The translations under genes were made by a program, and so were the position numbers. This document shows positions 56,248-64,000 of a DNA stretch of 64,000 bases, piece by piece. Source of the stretch: Lutjanus erythropterus (Eukaryota > Chordata > Actinopteri > Lutjaniformes > Lutjanidae); contig CM034613.1 of the NCBI GenBank assembly GCA_020091685.1, positions 509,710-573,709 on the forward strand, read 5' to 3'. The number at the start of each line of letters is the position of its first letter. Position 1 is the first letter of the stretch. The notes below the pieces were generated by a model. The model was not told the origin of the DNA and ran no database searches. It saw only the letters and a list, made by a program, of their open reading frames with translations.

Positions 56248-58884
56248 CTGGGAAAAAGAGAAAAGAAAGTTTTGATTATTTTATCTAATAAAAAAAAAAA
56301 AAAAACCTTTTCTAAAACTTCTTTTCACCTTATCCCACAGGAGAGCAAAATACACTGAATGGATCATCAGGACAAAGTTTTGTAAACTGTTTGCCCATTT
56401 TGTTCTTCAGGGAGGAGGAAAAGAAGTGAATCTGTGGGAAACAATATGCTCCACATGTTTGCAAGCGTATCATTTCTGCTTCTTATTAAGAAGGAACAGT
56501 GGGGAGAAATTCCCCCACATGTTTTCAATCAAACTCTGGGACTTAGGAAAGAAAGGAAGGACATTTAAAGCTTCCAGAAACATATTAATGAAAATTTCTC
56601 AGAATAAATACTACTTTAATACTACTACTTTTTACTTTTTAAATACTTTTTTAATACATCCTTTTTAGCTCACTTGTTTTTCTTTTTTTCTATTTAATAC
56701 TGTGTTTTATTTGCAGCATTATTATCATTTTTTATTACTTCTTTTAGTATTACTGTTGCTGTTATTACTATTGTTATTACTACAATAATTTCTATTATTA
56801 TTATATACTGTTAGCCTTGAAACTCTCAGTAAACAGAAGATTAAATAGTACCAGAAATGATTCCATATCAGAGAAAAAAAAGTAAAATCTGTTGTCTTAA
56901 GTCAAGTAGGTTGGAAGCCTCTGATTCCTCTGATTGAATCCATCAGTTAAATGTTCAGTCTATTCCAGTGACCACTCCAGTGAGCTCTGTCTCTGTTATA
57001 TAAGGCCTACATCTGTCCAGGTCCTACTGTAGCTACCATAAATCTGTCTATGATTTCATTTTAAATTGTTTATTTGACCCTGATTCTGTGAGGACAGGTA
57101 TGTAGCCACTGACTTTGCAGCTATATTGTGTTACTAATAAATGTGTGAGCGTGTATGACTCATGCTACATTCACACCGGTGTGTTAACTGGAAACTCTGT
57201 GAGTGTGTCAGTAACATTGGTTTTCCACCGCAGGCTGCATCAATAGTGTGTACTGTACAGCATTTATAGCAGCAGCATTGCAGACCTGGTTCTGGTCCTG
57301 CTGTTTGCATAAGCATTCATTCTGAACTCTGAGCCCTGAATAAACATGCCTCACTGAACTACACACACATGTGAACCACACACAGCCTGGTTTCCCAGTT
57401 TGGTGCTTTATTTTAACAAGAGAAGCCACATTGAACAAGCTGAATGTTACTGTTTATGTCTTGTGTGCTGTTCAATCTTTAAACACTGGGTTTCTATCCT
57501 AAACATCTTTCAAATCAGCTACACTTTGGTACTGCCCAGTGTTAACATTAATACATCTAGTTTAATCTTGTGTAATCTAGTCTAATCACTACTCCATCAA
57601 AAAAAAAAAAAAAAAAAATAGTTGAGACAACTTAAAATTTCAAGGCAACGCTCTGCAATAGATTTTGAAATAAACTTTACAAGGTTGGCTGACCTATAAT
57701 CTTTAGTTGAGATAACTTACTTTTTGTCTTTATATAAATTTGAATCTTTGAATTTTTAGAAACTAAATCTTTTTTTTTTCAAAATTGGTCGCAAAGAGCT
57801 GAAAACCTGATTTTTTTTATAGCGTCTGAAAAATTAAAACTCAAAGCTTTAAATTTATCTAAAGAAGAAAAGTAAATTATCCCAAACAAACATCAGTAGT
57901 TGTTTAAGAATTTGAGTTTGGTTCAAAACTCAAAAATCTATGAATCAATTGTCCGTTGCAGTCTGAGTTTTCTCAACTTTTTTCATTTTTACAGTGTATA
58001 ATTTGAAATGAAAATAATGGTACATGTGTTCTCTTAATGCTGTAATTGTGTTGTATCCACATAGTTTGTACTAAATAATGTACATTTAAGTTATCACATT
58101 CATTTAACAGAAATCAGTTGAATCAATCTGTTTTGTTGCTCAAAGATGGTGCTTGTGCATCTTGTATTTTATCATAACGTGACTGTTATATACTTGATTC
58201 TGATTGGTCAATTACAACATTCAGCAGTCTGCTATTTCTGAATCATTTCAGCTGCTGCGAACAGAAGACTGTTGCTAGGGACACACTTCTGATCATAAAT
58301 TCACAGGACTTCATAAAGGCAATAAATAAAACATTTAGTGTCAGATTATTTTTTCAGTAAATAGCCATGCAATACGTGGGATAATGTACACTGAACAGGT
58401 CATTATTGCAGAATAAATCCTGACACAAAGTGGTACATTATCCCTTGTCTGTTGTATGTAAAACCTAAATACTTAAAGTAACTATGTTAATGTAGCCACT
58501 TTTATAATGCCACCTCAGTAGAAATGATGGCAGGAATGCACAAACCACTGAAATCTGAGCATTTTTATCATTCCAGGCAGACTCTATCACAATTTATCTT
58601 AAATCTGGGCTATAATTAATGCTAGGCTCTGTTCTTATTTGGCACAATCTTAATGCTGTAATGCAATATTTTAAATCTTCTTGAGATAGATTTGCACTTA
58701 ATGCTTTACAACTGTTATTTTTGATAAACGTTACTCCTTGTGATGTGGTTTTAACAAATCATATTAGTGTAATAGTCCTGTACGTAACACATCAATCAAA
58801 TTTAAGACATTTTGAGAAATATTCTGCCAGTATATTTATATTATATTTGCAGATATAATTAAAGCTCTAAGGTGTCATTCTTAC
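56248..58884. other. SERPINE1 first intron
   Basis: AT-rich, with long A runs at 56289-56305 and 57599-57618. No gene is supported; short open frames are chance. Confidence 0.6.
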
Positions 58885-58970
58885 CTTGTGGTTGAAGTGT
58901 ATCAGATGTAGTGATGAAGTGCAGTAGGTCTTTGTTTCAGCTTCAGTCTCCTTCACTGCTGCTGCTCCAG
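58885..58970 (-). other. serpine1: SERPINE1 noncoding first exon
   Basis: Donor CACAAG followed by GTAAGA lies at 58885/58884. It pairs with the acceptor TTTTTCCCAG whose exon begins at 56247, one base before the ATG. The upper limit is estimated from the TATA box at 58996-59004. A noncoding first exon with the ATG at the start of exon 2 is the vertebrate SERPINE1 layout. Confidence 0.7.
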
Positions 58971-58995
58971 TATGAATGACTGAATGACTTTCTTT

Positions 58996-59104
58996 CTTTT
59001 TATAGCATTGAGTTGCACGGTCTGAAGCCCCGCCCCCCCCACACCTACGCACTTACACACACACAGAAGTCATTAGAGATGATGATGTCATCTGACTCTG
59101 TCTG
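58996..59104 (-). promoter_or_regulatory. serpine1: SERPINE1 promoter: TATA, GC box, CRE/AP-1-like, SMAD-type motif
   Basis: On the minus strand: TATAAAAAG at 58996-59004; a GC box (plus CCCCGCCCC) at 59028-59036; a CRE/AP-1-like TGATGTCA at 59083-59090; and CAGACAGA at 59097-59104, which holds an AGAC core as bound by SMAD3/4. Mammalian PAI-1 is strongly TGF-beta-inducible through CAGA boxes and AP-1/Sp1 sites. The TATA box is convincing. The other motifs are short and could be chance. Confidence 0.6.
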
Positions 59105-59230
59105 GACAGGCTTCCTTTTCATGAAGACACACATCCACCCTCCCTCCCTCTCACTCTCTTCTCTTGTCTGTTGTCTGCCCAAAACATGACACAGCATATG
59201 GAAAGTCACTTAAGTGTTTTCTCTGTCTTG

Positions 59231-59285
59231 TTCAAACACACACACATATACACACATATACACACATATACACACACATACACCA
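59231..59285. repeat. (CACACATATA)n simple repeat
   Basis: Alternating CA and CATA units upstream of the SERPINE1 promoter. Overlapping open frames rich in Thr, His and Tyr are artefacts. Confidence 0.9.
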
Positions 59286-59412
59286 AGCATATAACAGGAT
59301 ATTTTCACACTATTACAACACACCAACATATCACCTACTACTGTTTATCTTGTTATAACATCAAACTTTTCATGTTATAACATGATATCTTCTATGGTTA
59401 TAATGTACTAAA

Positions 59413-60073
59413 CAGGGACTGGAATTGAGAACTGGTTCCAAACTGTCCTTATCAATGCTGTCATGTTTTTGTGAAAGTTGTGCATCATTGTGCAACAAGA
59501 AGACGTGATTGAGGAGAGGAAGAAATGGTCCAAAGTGTGTCTTCACTTCTCAAAGAAAGATGACAACAGTCCTGTTGTACTGTCCGTGACATGACCTTTT
59601 CAAGTAAGGGTGGAAACACCAGCAACGCACTGAAACATCTCTACTCAACAGGGGGTTAATTTCCAGGATTGCTGTGTGTTTGACACTGGCCAAGCAGCAT
59701 GTCCGTCCCTCAGGACAAATATCCTGTTATGATAAGATTAGCTCTATGCAGATTTTTTTTTCTTTAACTCAGAAAACCTAAATGACAACTAAGGCTGTGT
59801 ACATATTGAAGGAATCAAGACTGAAGAACCAGTTCCAAATTAGACAGTTACGCAGTTAAACAGAGCAGTCTTTGCACACCTGATGCTTTTCTACTCTGTG
59901 TCTTCGCTGCGTTCAGACTCAGAGATGAGTCAGAAAGTTGTGTTGACACTGAAAACTATGTTGGCTTTTTCCACTCAAAAATTGATCAGCAATTAATAAA
60001 GAATCTGACCAATAAGCAGAATCAATAATGGCATAGGGTATCAATAATACCTTGCCAATTCCCATCTCTAGCA
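59413..60073 (+). mobile_element. hAT element remnant with broken BED finger
   Basis: Left end ACAGGGACTGGAATTGAGAA and right end CTTGCCAATTCCCATCTCT are inverted in wording. In between, MTFSSKGGNTSNALKHLYST reads in one frame and an upstream HFSKKDDNSPVVL in another, i.e. a frameshifted BED finger. A similar left end, CAGAGATGGGAATTAACAC, occurs near 61504. Confidence 0.6.
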
Positions 60074-61860
60074 ATAACTTCATATGACATTGATAATAAT
60101 AAAGAAAACTTAAAACTTATCATGTTAGAATGTGAAATGTTTATATTATAACATTAAATTATGAAATTATTCCATGAAATGTTTCATGATAAATAATACA
60201 TTGTTAAAACAAAAAAGAATTCTCATTATAACATATAATACTTTTCACACTTGGGTCTTGGGTCTTTATATTTAGGAAATTACTCTTATTCTTAGAACAT
60301 TGCATACCTTTTTTTTATTAATTGGTTGCTCCTAGCTTCACATTATTCTGCATATATAAATACAGAGTGTATATACAATGGGGCTACTATAGTGATAGAT
60401 TTAAATGTCACTCTTCACACTGAAAACACTTGTTGTCAAAGCAAACTCACCACCAGCTCCATTCATAAGCCGTCCTGGAGCTTTGAAGAATTTGCTCTGC
60501 AGTTGAGATGTCCAAGCTGTGCTTAGAAAAAAAATGTAATCATCTACAATTGCATGCCAACTGAGCAAACTGCATCTGTTGATGAAGATTATGTGATGAA
60601 CAGCTACTAAATGGATATTGAAGTGAGATTATTTTATCAAAAGTCACATGATAAACCAGCTGTACTCAGCTAACTGGTGTCATCTTGAATAAACGTCCAG
60701 CTACACCACTTAGCCATCATGTCACTGATAAAATGTATCATGACTGATTGATATTGAGACAAATGATCCAAAACTAGATCCACAAAGGTATCCACACAAT
60801 CTGATCTAAAATATTATTAGGCCAGACTATCATTATGATTTTTATTTGATTTAATTCCAGTTATGTTGGCTGAAAATTTTAGGTTGCTATATAACTTCTT
60901 CTGTGAACATTCATACACTACAATCAGGCCAAAATACCTGAAAATCACATTATTTTGCTACTACTTATTTTTTGCCTTTTTCTGTACTTTCTAATGCTAA
61001 TCTTACTTTGTAAATCTTAATGCAACACACCATTTCAGAGATTTTGTTGTGCTTGCTTTAAGTTCTCGACTCTTTGACCTTTGATGCAAGATATAAAAGT
61101 TGCTGTAGACATGTACAGTCCCCAGTAGATGAACCCATATGTGTTTGGTGACCTCCTGACCCTTTGTTCAGAGCCCTATCAAGTCAAAATGTCCACTTTT
61201 ACCCAAGAAATAGCTGAGTCTAATGGGCAGGTTGCCAGGAAATGCACTGAGCTCAACACACTCTGATGCTTACAAGAGGATGAGCTTCTTTTTTAAAAAT
61301 ATTTTCTTCGCTATTTTTACCACCACGCATAGCACTTTGTCTTTACATGTACAACATGAATCAAGTTTTAACATGAGCTTATCTGTCACACAGTAACTGT
61401 CATGACTCTCACTTTGAGGGGGGGTGACACACTGAAATACCAAATTTGGTCATGGCTCCAAACATTCCTTATCCCACTACTCACCAGGCATCTGGTAGAC
61501 AGGACAGAGATGGGAATTAACACACTTTTTCCAAGTCTATCTGGAATGAGGTCTCTGGCGGACCCACAAAAATCTTAATTGAAGCCACTTTTTTCATAGA
61601 AGTTAAACTGCTAAGCCATTAAGAGCCTCCTGAATCTGACACGCCTTAGCTGCCTCAGCTCTGGTCTGTTTGATTTGTTTTCCTTCAGTTAAAAAAAATG
61701 AACGGAAGTATCAGTTTCTTGAGATACTGGGTTGGAAGGATTATTGTTGAATTTGGTATCCACAGATATAATGTATGTTGTTAGGACTATAGAATGGAAA
61801 CTAAACTTGAAAGTGAAATGAAAAAATGCCTTTTTAACCTTTTTGGGTCACATCCCTGGT
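60074..61860. other. Intergenic DNA upstream of SERPINE1
   Basis: No gene is recognised. One further hAT-end-like word occurs near 61504. Confidence 0.4.
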
Positions 61861-61869
61861 CAGACAGAC

Positions 61870-62050
61870 TTTTCAATCAGTACTTAGCCCCAGGCTAAGT
61901 TAGCTGTTAGCCCTTCACACCAGTAAAATCCTGGCCCATTTCAAAGTGGCTAACCCTGACTTTAGCCTTGGGTTTGTTGGCCCTGCTCTGGAGCAGGGCT
62001 AGTCCCATGTTTGTGGGGTTATCCCTAGACAATCACCTGAACTCAGGGCT
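61870..62050. mobile_element. Fragment of the TAGCCC palindromic repeat family
   Basis: It shares ACTTAGCCCCAGGCTAA, GGAGCAGGGCTAG and TGTGGGGTTATCCCTAG with the inverted element at 62370-62590. Confidence 0.55.
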
Positions 62051-62204
62051 AAAAAGTACCATTGTGAAATGAGGTTAAAAGATCAAAGACTGAATTGAAA
62101 ACATCAAAGACTGGCTAATCTTTTGGGTTTTTCACATTCTTGTACTATATTTATATATATGTATTCTTCATTCTTTTCTTAGTGTCTGAGAATTAACCCT
62201 TGGC

Positions 62205-62765
62205 TTACTTAGCCCCTTTTCACACACAAATTGTTAACCCAGGGTTAAGCTAAGCCCAGGGCTCTATGATTCACACTGCCCTCCTAGCTCTGGGTTAAAG
62301 CTTTTGTACACCCACAAAGGTTTTGCGTTCACCTGGCTGATCATCTTCTTCTTCTAATTGTTTAGCCCTGCATCACACTGGCAGCTTTTAGTCCTGGGTT
62401 TAGTTGATTTTCAGGGGATAACCCCGCAAACCCGGGGCTAACCCTGCTCCGGAGCAGGGCCAGCCAGTCCTAAGTCGGGGTTAGCCCACTGTAGAATGTT
62501 CTAGGATTGTGTCAGTGTGAAAGCCCCCTTAGCCTGGGGCTAACTGCTCTCTTAACATTGGGGCTAAATGCAGTGTGAAAGGTCCTTTCAATCTTTTCAC
62601 TTCACTTGCTGTATCTACAGAAATTTAAACATGCAGAGCTAGTAAAATGGCAGGGTGAATCATATAGCCCTGGGCTTAGCTTAACCCTGGCTTAACAATG
62701 TGTGTAAAAAGGGGCAAATTATACCAGGGTTAACTCTTAGCCCAGGGTTAAGGATAGCCCCATTC
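62205..62765. mobile_element. Nested palindromic MITEs (TAGCCCAGGGTTAA type)
   Basis: An outer inverted repeat pairs TTGTTAACCCAGGGTTAAGC, then TAAGCCCAGGGCT (62231-62263) with AGCCCTGGGCTTAGCTTAAC, then CCTGGCTTAACAA (about 62665-62698), near-perfectly complementary. Inside is a second element bounded by CATCACACTGGCAGC (about 62370) and TGCAGTGTGAAAGG (about 62570). Its core GCTAACCCTGCTCCGGAGCAGGG is itself palindromic. No coding. Confidence 0.75.
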
Positions 62766-64000
62766 AAATTAAATTCCTTCCAACATTTATTTTGATGGGT
62801 TGATTTTCTTTTTTGCCTTTATTTGATAGGAACAGCTGAAGAGAAGAGAGGAAAGGGGGTAGAGAGAAAGAGACCCAGGTCATCTCTTAGGCCAGAGTTA
62901 AGGGTATTCACTCTGAAAAGAGTAAAAATAAAAGTAACTACAGTAGTGTTTGCAGTTCTTGTGGTGAGGAAAAGCTGTTGTAATCATTTTCCAAAATTGT
63001 GTAATCTTGCCTCATACTCTCACTGCTGTGGTTTGGTGTCTGATATAAGATTTCAGGCTAAACCACTCCAGTCTCAGAAACAGCTGAGTGCTTACATGTA
63101 GTCAATACTGTAGAAATTCTCTGTAATAGCCTGGAAGTAACTAAGCCTTCAGAGTAAAACTAGAATTCAGACATCCATGTCTGACCAGACTCATGCAATA
63201 TGTGGTGAGGATTTAAATAAAAGGTATTGTGTCAGTTCTGGCTGCCTAGAGAAGACAGGCTGTGTCAACTGTGTCCACAAAGACATTTGTAGACAGAGCA
63301 ACATATCCTGCTACACTGTAGCAAACATGATGATATTAGGACAAAGTTCCTCACAAAAGTGAAATATAAACTCAAAGATTTCGATACACTATCCAATCTG
63401 TTGCCAGCGTGGAGACAGAAAAAAATAGTTTTGTCATAGAAAACTGACATGATAATTCTGGCTGGGCTAAATCATCAATGTCTGCAAGAAACAAAAGTGA
63501 GAAATTAATAAGATTATTCAGTCCCTCCAAGAAGTTGTAATGTTGTGATCACAACAGTTAATACAAAGTCAGCTAATCCCCATGAATTCTGAAAACTTTT
63601 CTGCAAATTTGATTAATTATTTTAGTTTCCCATGAGTTTCAGCAATCATAGCAGTCCCCCATGCTAAAATCATACATGTACATCTGTCATAGTCTGCCTT
63701 TCCCTTCATTCCTCATGTGTCAGCTGTTTCCCCCTCCCCTTTGTTTCTTGTGGTTCCTTGATTGTCTCTCTCTCTGTGTCTGGGCGTGGCTCATCAGCTC
63801 TGCTGCAATCAACTCCTGCTACCAATCTGCCTGCTCACCTGAAAACCATCCAGCAATCAACTCCAGCAGTACAAATACTCCGGCTCTGCAGTCCAGTCTC
63901 TGCCAGATCGTTCAGTCTGTCTCGCGGTACTACTTTGGCCTACCTGTTACTGATTGCTTTTTTCCTCTTGTGGATTTTGCCTAAAGACTTGTCTGTTTTT
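62766..64000. other. Intergenic DNA to the window end
   Basis: 63520-63680 carries the CAGTCCCTCC repeat end related to 29290-29960. No gene is supported. The long plus-strand frame at 63661-63984 has a Cys/Leu/Ser-rich translation without domain features. Confidence 0.4.

Noticed and set aside
63661..63984. 107-aa plus-strand frame at the window end
   Set aside because: Leu/Ser/Cys-rich chance frame, possibly within a repeat, with no domain.
1..64000. tRNA, rRNA or microRNA genes
   Set aside because: I found no A/B-box tRNA pattern or rRNA-like stretch by eye. Hairpins present belong to MITEs. A covariance-model scan would be needed to exclude small RNAs.

Overview
This is teleost fish nuclear DNA, most likely from a percomorph-type (spiny-rayed) fish. 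The evidence is spliced genes with GT-AG introns, short intron phases matching vertebrate orthologs, AT-rich spacer DNA, and a dense load of fish-type hAT/MITE elements and L1-clade LINEs. There is no bacterial, phage or organellar signal.

Three protein-coding genes are recognisable, all on the minus strand. (1) VGF (neurosecretory granin-like precursor): a single coding exon at 513-2666, a probable noncoding first exon near 8074-8310, and a promoter with a TATA box and a perfect CRE. (2) AP1S1 (sigma-1A subunit of the AP-1 clathrin adaptor): five small coding exons spread from 26523 to 46648 that join to exactly 158 codons plus stop. (3) SERPINE1 (plasminogen activator inhibitor-1): eight coding exons from 53091 to 56246 that join to 390 codons plus stop, a noncoding first exon ending at 58885, and a TATA-box promoter near 59000. 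The neighbourhood SERPINE1-AP1S1-VGF is also found on human 7q22.1, which supports all three calls. In human, as I recall, VGF lies on the opposite strand to the other two, so its orientation appears to differ here.

Everything else is intron or spacer DNA, much of it transposon-derived. There are five copies of a fold-back TTAA-flanked MITE. Three hAT-type elements have clear or near-perfect 8-bp target duplications plus terminal inverted repeats (13643-14392, 27839-28826, 42430-43388), and a fourth has a 7/8 duplication (18764-19426). Several BED-zinc-finger transposase remnants are present. A nearly full-length L1-clade ORF2 element (46952-51044) has a 14-bp target duplication and one frameshift. 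An older LINE 3' end is split by a hAT insertion (34220-35930), and there are gypsy-integrase and non-LTR RT fragments around 13-14.7 kb. Tandem arrays include a roughly 23-copy CCAATCA-containing minisatellite (11277-12000) and an AT-rich minisatellite (51060-51625).

The most interesting regulatory signal is a good RE1/NRSE (REST) match inside the VGF first intron, combined with a CRE about 50 bp upstream of the TATA box. This fits a neuron-restricted, cAMP/neurotrophin-inducible gene. I found no convincing wholly new biological system. The strongest leads are the RE1 site, the CCAAT minisatellite, the inverted pair of large repeats in AP1S1 introns, and the nested palindromes at 61.9-62.8 kb.
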